A stretch of 64,000 bases of DNA from Syntrophaceae bacterium UBA7520 (GCA_002478265.1 DLNC01000025.1:102430-166429), one strand, 5' to 3'. Shown: positions 1-9,184, numbered from the stretch's first letter. Translations and numbers: made by a program. The notes: a model not told the origin generated them from the sequence alone.

Positions 1-63
1 AATAACATTTTCGCCGGCGGAAATTTAACCGCCAGGCTGGCTATTTTTAAGAAAATCTGCTAA
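1..63 (+). CDS. 3' end of an unidentified gene (partial)
   Basis: Frame 1 is open from the window edge to a TAA at 61-63, giving 20 residues that end in KKIC; the other two plus frames stop within the first 30 bases. It ends 29 nt before rapZ in the same direction, so it is probably the C-terminus of the upstream gene of the same operon. In many proteobacteria that neighbour is hprK or ptsN, but the 20 visible residues do not let me identify it. Confidence 0.35.
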   Translation, partial: NNIFAGGNLTARLAIFKKIC

Positions 64-92
64 AAAGTTCACATGTTTTTCAGGATGACACA

Positions 93-959
93 ATGAAAAA
101 TTTACGCGTGGTCATCATTACCGGTCTTTCCGGTTCCGGCAAAAGCACGGCGCTGCGCGCGTTGGAAGACATCGGGTTTTTCTGCGTTGATAATCTGCCG
201 GTCGTTTTGCTGCCGAAATTTTTGGATATAACCATTCAATCATCGCCCAATGTTGATCGGGTGGCGATGGTTATGGATCTCAGAGAAAAAACTTTTCTGG
301 ATAAATACCGGCGCATATTTCAAAAGCTGAGAGAAAAGGGATTCAGGATTGAGATTCTTTTTCTGGAGGCAAGCGACGAAGCCCTCCTGCACCGTTTCAG
401 CGAAACCCGCCGCATCCATCCTTTGGCCGCAAAAGGCCCCATTATGGATGGAATAATTCTGGAAAAAGAAAAATTATTTCCCTTAAGAAAAATGGCGGAA
501 AGAATTATCGACACAACCTCCATAAACGTCCATCAACTCAAAGATATTGTTCAGCGGCAGTTTATTCCGGCAAAAAATTTTAAAAAAATGGTGATTGGCA
601 TTACTTCCTTCGGCTATCGTTATGGACTCCCGGCGGACGCCGACCTTGTTTTTGACGTAAGATTTTTGCCCAACCCCTATTTTGTCGAGAATTTGAAAAA
701 TTATGACGGGCATAATTCCTCGGTAAAAAAGTACGTTTTAAAAAACAAGGAAAGCAAAAAGGTTTTACGCCAGATTTTGGATTTGCTTAAAATGCTTATT
801 CCGCTTTATGACAAGGAAGGAAAGGCGCGCCTCAATATCGCCGTGGGGTGCACCGGCGGCAAACACCGTTCCGTAGTCATGGCTAATGAGCTCAGCTTGC
901 GCCTGACAAACATGAAATATATAATCAACTTAAATCATCGGGATATAGCAAAAAGTTAA
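93..959 (+). CDS. rapZ: RapZ/YvcJ-family nucleotide-binding protein
   Basis: 288 residues, the usual family length. The N-terminus carries a P-loop, GLSGSGKS at residues 11-18, and the C-terminal part has the conserved CTGGKHRSVVMANEL segment of the RapZ C-terminal domain. In E. coli RapZ is an RNA-binding adaptor that directs RNase E to the small RNA GlmZ and so tunes glucosamine-6-phosphate synthase; in other bacteria the family is a P-loop ATPase/GTPase near PTS genes. Whether this one controls amino-sugar synthesis cannot be told from sequence alone. It follows an unidentified gene end at 63 and is convergent with the M23 peptidase gene. Confidence 0.95.
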   Translation: MKNLRVVIITGLSGSGKSTALRALEDIGFFCVDNLPVVLLPKFLDITIQSSPNVDRVAMVMDLREKTFLDKYRRIFQKLREKGFRIEILFLEASDEALLHRFSETRRIHPLAAKGPIMDGIILEKEKLFPLRKMAERIIDTTSINVHQLKDIVQRQFIPAKNFKKMVIGITSFGYRYGLPADADLVFDVRFLPNPYFVENLKNYDGHNSSVKKYVLKNKESKKVLRQILDLLKMLIPLYDKEGKARLNIAVGCTGGKHRSVVMANELSLRLTNMKYIINLNHRDIAKS

Positions 960-1004
960 TATTGAAGAAGAAATATTAGCATGTATACTTTCTGGCAGGC
1001 GCGG

Positions 1005-2330
1005 TCAGAAGTGCATTTTTTTCTGAAAGTTGTTTTCTATCCAGCGATGGTCCCACCATTCAAAAGGATTGACAAAGTTTCCGCCCACCAGCATGCTGAA
1101 ATGTAAGTGATCGCCTCCGGCCAGACCGGTTAAACCTGAATGGCCGATGATTTGTTCTTTTTTAACGCTTTGGTCTTTTTTCACTAGTATGGAAGAAAGA
1201 TGCGCGTATAAACTGAAAAGCCCCTGGCCATGATCGATAATTACTGTATTGCCATAAATTCCCAGTTCCTGGGCGAAGACAACAACGCCGTTGTTGGCTG
1301 CTTCAATGGGCGCGTTGGCGGTCGAGGCGAGATCAACACCTAGGTGGATAGAGTTGCCCAGTGTCTTGCCTGCGGCGAGATAAGCGCGCCGGTCGCCGAA
1401 TCTGGCCATGATAGCGGCGCCGCGCATTCTTAAAAATGTGCCGTCCCACAATTTTTTATCTGATGATTTCCGGCAAATATCTTGAATTTGCCTGTCATTA
1501 TCCGCGCGCAACTGAGAGTTGATAAATGCAAATGTGTCCGCGGGGCTCTTTCCCTGCAACTGGGGAAAAGCTGATTGAAATTCCGGCATACGGGTTTTCA
1601 AAAAAGTTTCGCTTAAAGAGACGCTGTCGCCGCGAAAAATTCGCTCCTGAATAAAAAAAGCCGGGATAACCGTTGTTTCGTTGCCGGCCTCGTCACGCGC
1701 GTAAATATGCAGGCGGAAGTTATCTTTGGTGGCATAAAGCGGCACGGCGAGCATCGTGTAATAAACCGTGTTTTGCCCGACCTTTGCTTTGTGTGAGGGA
1801 AGGAAGATATCATTGTGATAAATTCCCGCTTCCTCCACCGGCTTGGATACACGATAGGCGATGACCCCCGTCCCTCCCTGCGCGAAATAATCAGGCTCTT
1901 CGTGATGAATGATTTGCGGTGGCTGGGTGTCAATAATTACCTCTTGTTCATATATCCGGGTGTTTCTGAAAAGTGAGTGGTCTCGCGCGGAGATGCTGAG
2001 CCTGGCCGGTCCGTCTTCAAGAGAAATCTCCCGTGGTTTCACGATGACGATGACGCTTTTTTTCCTGATTCCCCTGGTCGAAATTTTTTCCGCAAAAATT
2101 ACTTGCACTTTTTCATTCTGCGTAATTTCCGCTCTCAGCACGGCAAGGCCGCTTTTTTGGTCGGAAAATTCAATTTCTATTTTTTTGTTTATGCCGATTA
2201 GGGCGAGATTGCCGGCCGGTGTAATTTGTGGTTTCTCTGTTTCCAGGTAATTGAAAAAAAACAGCCAGCAAAATAAACCACTCAGCGCGAAAGCGCCGGC
2301 GATAATCAAATAGCGGTAAGGATTTTTCAT
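1005..2330 (-). CDS. Membrane-anchored M23 (LytM-type) peptidase
   Basis: 441 residues. A membrane segment at about residues 8-28 (signal anchor or uncleaved signal) is followed by about 290 residues of beta-rich periplasmic sequence, probably Ig-like. The C-terminal LytM domain (about 323-425) has HLGVD (His329, Asp333) and HLHFS (408-410), the H-x3-D and H-x-H zinc ligands, so it should be an active metallopeptidase cutting peptidoglycan cross-links; some homologues instead activate amidases. It has its own transcription unit, convergent with rapZ and divergent from coaBC across a 238-nt spacer. Start ATG at 2330; the lysine-rich MKNPYR start fits a signal anchor. Confidence 0.9.
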   Translation of the reverse strand: MKNPYRYLIIAGAFALSGLFCWLFFFNYLETEKPQITPAGNLALIGINKKIEIEFSDQKSGLAVLRAEITQNEKVQVIFAEKISTRGIRKKSVIVIVKPREISLEDGPARLSISARDHSLFRNTRIYEQEVIIDTQPPQIIHHEEPDYFAQGGTGVIAYRVSKPVEEAGIYHNDIFLPSHKAKVGQNTVYYTMLAVPLYATKDNFRLHIYARDEAGNETTVIPAFFIQERIFRGDSVSLSETFLKTRMPEFQSAFPQLQGKSPADTFAFINSQLRADNDRQIQDICRKSSDKKLWDGTFLRMRGAAIMARFGDRRAYLAAGKTLGNSIHLGVDLASTANAPIEAANNGVVVFAQELGIYGNTVIIDHGQGLFSLYAHLSSILVKKDQSVKKEQIIGHSGLTGLAGGDHLHFSMLVGGNFVNPFEWWDHRWIENNFQKKMHF

Positions 2331-2568
2331 TCTTTTCCCCGTGGAAGCGATGCGTTCAGCGCGATTTCTTTAATGGCTTTTATTTTATATTGCAAGGTAA
2401 ATATCCGGATGACATTGCGCAAACATATTTATTCTTAGCGCAGGAATTGCACAAAAAATTATCAAAAATCAGCAGCTCTCCCGGTATGATCAGGGAGTTT
2501 ATGCCTTGATATTGTCGGCAAACACTGCTATATTTCTGGCAAATTTACCAAAAGAGACAAAAATAATC

Positions 2569-3771
2569 ATGCTCTACGGCAAGAAAATCGTTTTGGGGAT
2601 TACAGGTGGTATTGCCGCATATAAGGCGGCGGAGCTGACGCGTGCGCTCATAAAAGAAGGGGCGCAGGTAAAAGTCGTGATGACCAAAAGCGCCGCTGAA
2701 TTTATTACCCCCTTGACGATGCAAACGCTTTCTCAACAGCAGGTTTATATCGATATGTATTCGCCCTCCGTAAAATATGACATGGCGCATATATCACTGG
2801 TGGATTTTGCGGACGCTTTTGTCATCGCGCCCGCCACGGGCAATATCATTGGAAAAGTTGCATCCGGTATAGCGGACGATTTGCTGACCACCACGATTAT
2901 GGCTGCCGATAAGCCTGTTTTGTTTTGCCCCGCAATGAACGATAAAATGTTGGCTAATGCCTTCGTGCAGGAAAATATCGGTAAATTAAGGGAAAACGGC
3001 TATGTTGTGATGGAAAGCGGCGTGGGTGAACTGGCGTGTAAAACAAGCGGCTCCGGACGCTTGCCGGAAGTTGTGGAAATTATGGAAGAGATTGAGGCGC
3101 TGTTGACGGATAAGGATTTATCAGGAGTAAAAATATTAATTACTGCCGGCCCCACGCAGGAACCGCTTGATCCCGTGCGTTATATTACCAATCACTCTTC
3201 AGGCAAAATGGGCTATGCTCTGGCCGCGGTGGCCGGAAGACGCGGCGCGGAAGTTATCTTAATCAGCGGTCCGGTATCACTTATGGCGCCACCGGTGGCA
3301 AAATTTATCCAGGTGCGCACGGCGCGCCAGATGCATAAAGCAGTAATGGAAAATTACAAGAAGGCAAAAGTCATCATCAAAGCCGCCGCCGTCGCCGATT
3401 ACCGTCCGAAAGAAATCTCCGAGCAAAAAATTAAAAAAACGGGAAAGCAACTCGCCGTTGTACTGGATAAAAATCCTGATATTATTGAAGAAATCGGCAG
3501 AAATAAAGGCGGAAGAATTGTTGTCGGTTTTGCCATGGAAACGCAAAATCTTCTGGCCAACGCCAAACAGAAACTGAAGAGCAAAAACATGGATCTGATT
3601 GTGGCCAATGATCTGTGCGAGGAAGGAGCTGGTTTTCAGGCGGATACGAACATCATTACGATTATCGATAAAAAAGGCAAAACGGAAAGACTGGATAAAA
3701 TGACCAAGATGCGGGCGGCGGAGGAGATTCTCAACCGCGTCAAAATTCTGCTGAAAAGCGGGAGCAGGTAA
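2569..3771 (+). CDS. coaBC: Bifunctional phosphopantothenoylcysteine decarboxylase / phosphopantothenate-cysteine ligase
   Basis: Makes 4'-phosphopantetheine from 4'-phosphopantothenate and cysteine in CoA synthesis. The N-terminal flavoprotein half begins GKKIVLGITGGIAAYKA and has PAMNDKML and the CKTSGSGRLPE lid with the decarboxylase cysteine; the C-terminal CoaB half starts near residue 185 with ITAGPTQEPLDPVRYITN. 400 residues from ATG 2569, matching the family start. An in-frame TTG at 2506 has a better-placed AGGGAG and would add 21 residues that look non-conserved, so I prefer 2569. The UDG gene starts 2 nt after the stop. coaD lies about 22 kb away. Confidence 0.95.
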   Translation: MLYGKKIVLGITGGIAAYKAAELTRALIKEGAQVKVVMTKSAAEFITPLTMQTLSQQQVYIDMYSPSVKYDMAHISLVDFADAFVIAPATGNIIGKVASGIADDLLTTTIMAADKPVLFCPAMNDKMLANAFVQENIGKLRENGYVVMESGVGELACKTSGSGRLPEVVEIMEEIEALLTDKDLSGVKILITAGPTQEPLDPVRYITNHSSGKMGYALAAVAGRRGAEVILISGPVSLMAPPVAKFIQVRTARQMHKAVMENYKKAKVIIKAAAVADYRPKEISEQKIKKTGKQLAVVLDKNPDIIEEIGRNKGGRIVVGFAMETQNLLANAKQKLKSKNMDLIVANDLCEEGAGFQADTNIITIIDKKGKTERLDKMTKMRAAEEILNRVKILLKSGSR

Positions 3772-3773
3772 TA

Positions 3774-4499
3774 ATGCCGCAGTTTTTGCCGCCGGGAGAT
3801 GCAACCGGCATCAAAAAAGATTTGTTGTCCGTGGTTAAAGCGCTACGCGCGCATGTGCTCAATTACGAGAGCCTGGCAGTGGGGGTGAAATGGGAAAAAA
3901 ATACCGCGGGGGGAGAAAAAATAAAAACTAAAAATGTTGACAGGGCAGCGGAGCTTCAGGCATTTTATGAGGAAATGAAAAACTGTCTGCTTTGTCCTTT
4001 GGGTAAAACCAGAAAAAATCTGGTTTTCGGCCAGGGCAATCCAAGCGCGCGGATTGTGTTTGTCGGCGAGGCGCCGGGCGCGGATGAAGACGAGCAGGGC
4101 TTGCCGTTTGTCGGCAGGGCCGGACAGCTGTTAACCGATATTATTGTCAAAGGCATGAAAATGGCGCGCCAAGACGTCTATATCTGCAATATTCTCAAGT
4201 GCCGTCCGCCGGGCAACCGCAACCCCTTGCCGGAAGAAATAGAAAAGTGCGAGCATTTTTTGCAAAGGCAGTTGAACATTATCCAACCGCGCGTGATTTG
4301 CGCGCTGGGTAAATTTGCCGCCCAGACGCTCTTGAAAACGGAAACACCGATTACCGTGTTACGAGGCAAATTTCACGATTATAAAGGAATAAAGATAATG
4401 CCGACTTATCATCCGGCGTATCTCCTGCGCAATCCCTCCGCGAAAAAACCGGTATGGGAAGACGTGCAGCTGATCATGCAAGAAATCGGCAAAAGTTAA
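3774..4499 (+). CDS. Family 4 (UDGa-type) iron-sulfur uracil-DNA glycosylase
   Basis: Removes uracil from DNA to start base excision repair. Of 241 residues the catalytic domain begins near residue 65. It shows the four-cysteine Fe-S pattern (CLLC, then KC of CNILKCRPP and C of EEIEKC), motif A GEAPGADEDEQGLPFVG and the C-terminal PTYHPAYLLR motif carrying the catalytic-pocket His. The first 60 residues are a poorly conserved leader seen in many bacterial members. Start ATG 3774 follows the coaBC stop by 2 nt, with GGAGCAGG as ribosome site, so the two are translationally linked. Confidence 0.93.
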   Translation: MPQFLPPGDATGIKKDLLSVVKALRAHVLNYESLAVGVKWEKNTAGGEKIKTKNVDRAAELQAFYEEMKNCLLCPLGKTRKNLVFGQGNPSARIVFVGEAPGADEDEQGLPFVGRAGQLLTDIIVKGMKMARQDVYICNILKCRPPGNRNPLPEEIEKCEHFLQRQLNIIQPRVICALGKFAAQTLLKTETPITVLRGKFHDYKGIKIMPTYHPAYLLRNPSAKKPVWEDVQLIMQEIGKS

Positions 4500-4510
4500 A
4501 AGGGAGAAAG

Positions 4511-5818
4511 ATGATTAAAAAAATAATCTGCTTGTGTGCCGCACTGACGCTATGCGGCGGCTTTGCCTGGGCAAAAGATGATAAACCGGTATTTAATGTG
4601 ATTACCGTTGCTGGCGTAATCACAACACCGACGGCGAAATATATTGCCGACAGCATAGATAAGGCGAAAAAAGACGGAGCTGAGGGTTTACTCATTTTGC
4701 TGGATACTCCGGGCGGCATGGATACGGCGATGCGCGATATCGCCAAGAGCTTGCTTAATTCCCCCGTGCCGGTGATTGTTTATGTCTATCCTTCCGGCGC
4801 GCGTGCGGCTTCTGCAGGAGTGATCATCGCCACGGCAGCGCATGTGGCGGCGATGGCACCGGGCACGAATATTGGCGCTGCTCATCCTGTGGCGATAGGC
4901 CTAGGCGGCAGCGGCGGCATGGACAAAACAATGGCGGAAAAACTGGAAAACGACGCTGCGGCTTACGCGCGCAGCATCGCAAAAATCAGAGGCCGCTCGG
5001 AAGAATGGGTGGAAAAAGCAGTGCGCAAGAGCGAATCCATCACAGCGGAGGAAGCGCTTAAATTGAGGGTGATTGATTACGTCGCCGCGGATATTGATAA
5101 GCTTTTGGCCATGATTGATAAAAAAGAAGTTGTGCTGGCGGATAACAAAAAATTCAGAATATCGACGACCAACGCGGTGGTCAATAATATAGAGATGGGC
5201 ACGCGGCAAAAAATACTGGCCGCGATTTCCGATCCGAATATCGCCTACATTCTTTTGCTGATCGGTCTGGCCGGCCTCTATTTTGAGTTTTCCAATCCGG
5301 GTGCGATTCTGCCCGGCGTTATCGGCGGCATATCGCTTTTGATGGCGTTCTTCGGCCTCGCCACGTTGCCGGTCAACTACACGGGTATTCTGTTGATACT
5401 TTTCGGCATCATATTATTTATTGCGGAGATTAAAGTTATGAGTAACGGTCTTTTGACTATCGGCGGCATTATTTCCCTGGCGATGGGCTCGCTGATTTTG
5501 TTTGAAACGCCGGAGCCGGCGCTGCGTATATCATTAAGTGTTTTTATTCCCGCGCTGCTTTTGATATCCGGGTTTTTCATCGTGGTTATCTGGATGGCGA
5601 TCAAAGCGCAAATGCGCAAACACTATACCGGTTCGGAGGCGATGGTGGAAGGCCAGGGGCAGGCGGTTACTGATATAGGCGAGGGAGGAAAAGTTTTCTT
5701 CCAAGGCGAATATTGGGAGGCGCAAAGTAAAATTCCGATACCCAAAGGCGCGAAAGTCAGGATACTCAAGGTAGAAGGATTAAAACTCACCGTGGAAGAA
5801 ATCAGAAAAGAGTCTTAA
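4511..5818 (+). CDS. NfeD-type membrane serine protease (ClpP class, long form)
   Basis: 435 residues from ATG 4511, which has AGGGAG at 4501-4506 and opens a clear signal peptide (MIKKIICLC...AWA). The ClpP-like protease domain (about 27-225) has the SGARAASAG segment with presumed nucleophile Ser101 and Lys144 as general base. Four to five membrane helices follow (about 250-370), then a C-terminal OB-fold NfeD domain. Archaeal relatives (PH1510) cleave the hydrophobic C-terminus of a partner stomatin, and the next gene here is a stomatin-type SPFH protein 27 nt downstream, so a protease-substrate pair is a natural inference. A 19-residue upstream extension in the same frame has no sensible ribosome site. 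Confidence 0.93.
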   Translation: MIKKIICLCAALTLCGGFAWAKDDKPVFNVITVAGVITTPTAKYIADSIDKAKKDGAEGLLILLDTPGGMDTAMRDIAKSLLNSPVPVIVYVYPSGARAASAGVIIATAAHVAAMAPGTNIGAAHPVAIGLGGSGGMDKTMAEKLENDAAAYARSIAKIRGRSEEWVEKAVRKSESITAEEALKLRVIDYVAADIDKLLAMIDKKEVVLADNKKFRISTTNAVVNNIEMGTRQKILAAISDPNIAYILLLIGLAGLYFEFSNPGAILPGVIGGISLLMAFFGLATLPVNYTGILLILFGIILFIAEIKVMSNGLLTIGGIISLAMGSLILFETPEPALRISLSVFIPALLLISGFFIVVIWMAIKAQMRKHYTGSEAMVEGQGQAVTDIGEGGKVFFQGEYWEAQSKIPIPKGAKVRILKVEGLKLTVEEIRKES

Positions 5819-5845
5819 ATAATAAAAAAAGTATAAAGGAGGAAG

Positions 5846-6601
5846 ATGAGTATGTTTGGAGCCGTTTCTACACCGTTAATTCTTATCATCGGTTTGGTGC
5901 TCGCCTTTTTGTTCGCGGCGATTAAAGTATTAAATGAATATGAAAGAGCGGTTATTTTCAGATTGGGGCGTATCAGGGATGTCAAGGGTCCCGGCCTGAT
6001 CATTCTAATTCCGGTGATCGATCGCATGGTAAAAGTGGATATGCGCGTAATCACGATGGATGTGCCTCCGCAAGATGTTATCACTAAGGATAACGTGTCC
6101 ATCAAGGTAAACGCTGTTATTTATTTTCGGGTGATGGATCCCAACGCCGCGGTGATTAATGTGGAAAATTATCTTTACGCCACATCGCAGCTCGCCCAGA
6201 CCACGCTGCGTAGTGTCTGCGGTCAGGTGGAGCTTGATGAGATTCTCTCTGAGCGGGAAAAGATTAATCTGGAATTGCAGACGATTTTGGACCGCAGCAC
6301 TGATCCCTGGGGCGTTAAAGTATCGCTGGTCGAAGTAAAGCATATCGACCTGCCCGAAGAAATGAAGCGCGCTATGGCCAAGCAGGCGGAGGCGGAAAGA
6401 GAAAGAAGGGCAAAAGTCATCAGCGCGGAAGGTGAGTTCCAGGCCGCGCAGAAGCTGATTGAGGCCGCGGCGTTGATGGCCACACAGCCGATATCGGTGC
6501 AGCTGCGCTATCTGCAAACATTGAATCAGATTGCTGCGGAGAACAATTCCACAACGGTATTCCCCGTACCTATCGATTTGTTCAAAACATTTATCAAATA
6601 A
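5846..6601 (+). CDS. SPFH/stomatin-like membrane protein (slipin)
   Basis: 251 residues: one N-terminal membrane helix (about 10-32), then the SPFH domain beginning NEYERAVIFRLGR, and an alanine/glutamate-rich helical stretch (KQAEAERERRAKV, about 172-210) that would drive oligomerisation. The C-terminal PVPIDLFKTFIK is the hydrophobic tail type that NfeD proteases recognise in archaea. It sits 27 nt behind the NfeD protease gene. AAAGGAGG at 5836-5843 serves either ATG 5846 or the better-spaced ATG 5852, which would give 249 residues. Likely organises membrane microdomains. Confidence 0.93.
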   Translation: MSMFGAVSTPLILIIGLVLAFLFAAIKVLNEYERAVIFRLGRIRDVKGPGLIILIPVIDRMVKVDMRVITMDVPPQDVITKDNVSIKVNAVIYFRVMDPNAAVINVENYLYATSQLAQTTLRSVCGQVELDEILSEREKINLELQTILDRSTDPWGVKVSLVEVKHIDLPEEMKRAMAKQAEAERERRAKVISAEGEFQAAQKLIEAAALMATQPISVQLRYLQTLNQIAAENNSTTVFPVPIDLFKTFIK

Positions 6602-6616
6602 ACATAAACAGGTAAC

Positions 6617-6650
6617 CCGGGAGGCCCGGATTCTTCATCCGGCCTCCCGG
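6617..6650 (+). other. Stable GC-rich hairpin between SPFH and LiaF-like genes
   Basis: CCGGGAGGCCCGGA (6617-6630) and TCCGGCCTCCCGG (6638-6650) pair over 13 bp with one bulged C and a 7-nt loop. It is followed by A-rich, not T-rich, sequence on the plus strand, and no T tract follows on the minus strand either, so it is not an ordinary intrinsic terminator. It may protect or attenuate the operon mRNA. Confidence 0.6.
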
Positions 6651-6675
6651 AAAAAATACAATAGAGGAGTTATTT

Positions 6676-6996
6676 ATGGCGAAGACAAAGCAAAATGTTC
6701 TTATCGGCGGCATGATTTTAATTACTTTGGGCGTATTGCTGTATTTGTCAAAAACAGGAGTATATCCTTTCGGGCAGACCTGGCCAGTGCTTTTGATTGT
6801 TGTGGGTATCTGCACGCTCATTCAGAAATTCACGGATGTCGGCGGCTGGTTTATTACGGTGGTCGGTGCTGTTTTTCTCATTCACGAAACACACGGGTTG
6901 CAGTTGTATAAATATTCACAGTATATCCTGCCGGCTATTTTAATTCTTTTGGGAATATTTGTTCTGTTAAAACGCCGCGGAAAAAGTGACAGTTAG
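6676..6996 (+). CDS. Small LiaI/LiaF-like transmembrane protein
   Basis: 106 residues, nearly all hydrophobic, with four predicted helices (about 8-24, 35-50, 56-70, 83-98) and a basic C-terminus KRRGKSD. The pattern ILITLGVLLYLSKTGV...WPVLLIVVGI matches the LiaF/LiaI-type transmembrane domain found in small envelope-stress proteins. AGAGGAG lies 8-10 nt upstream of ATG 6676. Third gene of the NfeD-SPFH run, 74 nt after SPFH with a hairpin between them, which suggests a shared membrane role. No enzymatic motif seen. Confidence 0.8.
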   Translation: MAKTKQNVLIGGMILITLGVLLYLSKTGVYPFGQTWPVLLIVVGICTLIQKFTDVGGWFITVVGAVFLIHETHGLQLYKYSQYILPAILILLGIFVLLKRRGKSDS

Positions 6997-7147
6997 TTTA
7001 AGCGTACCAGCGATCTAAATCATTGGCTCGCAGGTTAACCAGTTTTTAAGTAGATTATATTTCATTTCCTGATTTTTGGGTGGGATGACATCCTGCCGCA
7101 TCTGGTTTGTCCGCAGCGCAATATCTCCTAAGGGGAGTGATAATATT

Positions 7148-8329
7148 ATGTCTATTTCCCGGAAAATTAAAGCGTCTCTTTCCAAGTCATCGATGATCAG
7201 AAAGATGTTTGAAGAGGGCACCGCGATGAAAAAGAAATACGGCGCGGATAAAGTTTATGATTTCAGCCTGGGCAATCCCAACGTGGAGCCGCCGGAGCTC
7301 TTCAAAAAAGAACTGATTAATATCGCGGCGGAAAATATTCCTCTCAAGCATGGTTACGCTCCCAATGCCGGCTTTCCCGAAACGAGGCTGGCGATTGCTG
7401 AAAAGATAAATAAGTCATATGGCCTAAAGCTTACGGCGGATAACGTGGTCATGTCCTGTGGCGCGGCGGGAGCGCTCAATGTCATTTTCAAATCACTGCT
7501 TGATCCGGGCGATGAAGTTATCGTCCCCATGCCTTATTTTGTCGAATACCCGTTTTATATCGATAATTACCGCGGCGTGGTGAAATTCGTTAAAACCAAT
7601 GATGATTTTTCCTTAAATATGGAAGCAATAGAAGAAGCGATTAACGAAAACACCAAAGCAATTCTGATCAATACACCCAATAATCCCACGGGCAAAGTGT
7701 ACAGCGAAAAAAATATCATTGATCTTGCCGAACTGCTCAATCGCAAAGGCGCGGAATTGCTCAAATCTCTTTATTTGATTTCCGACGAGCCGTATAATGA
7801 AATAGTTTATGACGGTGTTGCCGTCCCCGGAATTTTGAAAGCGTATAAAAACGCGATTGTGGCCTATTCCTATTCCAAAACTCTATCGCTGCCGGGGGAA
7901 AGAATCGGTTATATCGCCGTCAATCCGGAAATAGACAACAGCGCTGATTTGTTAAACGCTTTTATCATGTGCACGCGCATTCTGGGTTTTGTACATGCTC
8001 CCGCTTTGATGCAGAGAGTAGTGGCACGCCTGCAGGATGCCAGGGTGGACGTCTCCGTTTATCAGAAAAAAAGGGATTTATTGTGTGACGGGCTGGCGCG
8101 TGCCGGTTATAAATTCATCAGGCCTCAGGGCGCTTTTTATCTGTTTGCGAAAAGCCCCATTCCCGAGGACGTGGAATTTGTGAAAGTTCTGCTCAAGAAA
8201 AACATTCTTGCCGTGCCGGGTAGCGGCTTTGGCGGGCCCGGTTATTTCCGCATTGCCTATTGTGTGGATGACGCAACGATTATCAATTCTCTGCCCGGTT
8301 TTGCCGAGGCGATTAAAGAAGTATCCTGA
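7148..8329 (+). CDS. PLP-dependent aminotransferase, class I/II
   Basis: 393 residues from ATG 7148, with AAGGGGAG about 11 nt upstream; an in-frame GTG at 7076 would add 24 unrelated residues. Fold type I features are intact: NTPNNPTG (175-182), SDEPY (212-216) with the Asp that binds the pyridine N, and SYSKTLSLPGERIGY with Lys244 as Schiff-base lysine. It belongs to the aspartate-aminotransferase-like group, but the substrate is not predictable from sequence. A second, different class I enzyme is encoded at 25791-26984. Confidence 0.9.
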   Translation: MSISRKIKASLSKSSMIRKMFEEGTAMKKKYGADKVYDFSLGNPNVEPPELFKKELINIAAENIPLKHGYAPNAGFPETRLAIAEKINKSYGLKLTADNVVMSCGAAGALNVIFKSLLDPGDEVIVPMPYFVEYPFYIDNYRGVVKFVKTNDDFSLNMEAIEEAINENTKAILINTPNNPTGKVYSEKNIIDLAELLNRKGAELLKSLYLISDEPYNEIVYDGVAVPGILKAYKNAIVAYSYSKTLSLPGERIGYIAVNPEIDNSADLLNAFIMCTRILGFVHAPALMQRVVARLQDARVDVSVYQKKRDLLCDGLARAGYKFIRPQGAFYLFAKSPIPEDVEFVKVLLKKNILAVPGSGFGGPGYFRIAYCVDDATIINSLPGFAEAIKEVS

Positions 8330-8364
8330 TATTTAATAATCCGGTTAAGGAAAGGAACATCCAG

Positions 8365-9135
8365 ATGTTCATGCGCGAAATTTCAAAATTGCTGTCCATA
8401 ATATTTTTAATTGCTTGCTTTGTATTGTTTCTTAATTCTTTGTCGGAGGCGGATGATAAAAAACCACAGCAGGCGAAAGCGCCGGAATGGGAATTATTTG
8501 AAAAAGGCAACGGTTTTTTCATGTCCGGCAAATATCAGGAGGCGATCGGCGCGTATACCAAGGCGATAGATTTGAATCCGAAAGTCGCCCTGTTTTATAA
8601 CAACCGGGGATACGCTTACCGCCATCTGGAAAACTTCAAAAAGGCCATCGAGGATTATAATAAGGCGATTGTTCTCGATCCAGCGTATGCCGGCGCGTAT
8701 AACAACCGTGGCATTGCCTACGGCAAGTTGGGCAATCACACGCAAGAGATTGCCGATTACAATAAAGCCATAGAATTGGATCCGGATGACGCGGTGGTGT
8801 ATTATGACCGCGGCATCGCCCACGGGAAAATCGGCCGCTATCAGCAGGAACTGGCGGATTACAACAAGGCGCTGCAGCTTGATCCGAAACTCACCGCGGT
8901 TTATTACAAGCGCGCGGCCACCCATTGCAGGTTGGGCAACTTTTATCAGGCCATCGCGGATTTCGACAAGGCCGTAGAAGTTAACCCGAAGGACGCTGAC
9001 GCTTACTATAACCGCGGTGTTGCCTATGGCCGGACGGGAAATTACGATAAGGAACTGGATGATATAAAGAGAGCCGCCCGCCTGGGGCATGCAGGCGCGC
9101 GGCAACTGTTAAGAAAGCAGGGCCTGGACTGGTAA
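8365..9135 (+). CDS. TPR-repeat protein with N-terminal signal/anchor
   Basis: 256 residues. A hydrophobic stretch at about 8-28 is followed by six consecutive 34-residue TPR units (from about residue 42), each of the form YNNRGxAYxxLGNxxxAIxDYNKAIxLDP, and a short C-terminal tail. TPRs form protein-binding solenoids; the partner is unknown. AAGGAAAGG at 8347-8355 serves ATG 8365. The gene is 49 nt upstream of the retropepsin-like gene in the same direction, so the pair may act together in the periplasm. Confidence 0.85.
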   Translation: MFMREISKLLSIIFLIACFVLFLNSLSEADDKKPQQAKAPEWELFEKGNGFFMSGKYQEAIGAYTKAIDLNPKVALFYNNRGYAYRHLENFKKAIEDYNKAIVLDPAYAGAYNNRGIAYGKLGNHTQEIADYNKAIELDPDDAVVYYDRGIAHGKIGRYQQELADYNKALQLDPKLTAVYYKRAATHCRLGNFYQAIADFDKAVEVNPKDADAYYNRGVAYGRTGNYDKELDDIKRAARLGHAGARQLLRKQGLDW

Positions 9136-9184
9136 GCATTTAGACGCTATATTCAATAACTATTTTGGTTCAGTTAATAAAAAG

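Noticed and set aside
2506..2568. TTG start with AGGGAG extending coaBC by 21 residues
   Set aside because: CoaBC homologues begin at MxxGKKIVLGITGG; the extra residues look non-coding, and a weak TATGAT at 2485 would put transcription start close to the TTG.
6531..6911. 126-codon frame overlapping the LiaF-like gene
   Set aside because: Overlaps the end of the SPFH gene, the hairpin and the LiaF-like gene in another frame, and lacks membrane or domain features.
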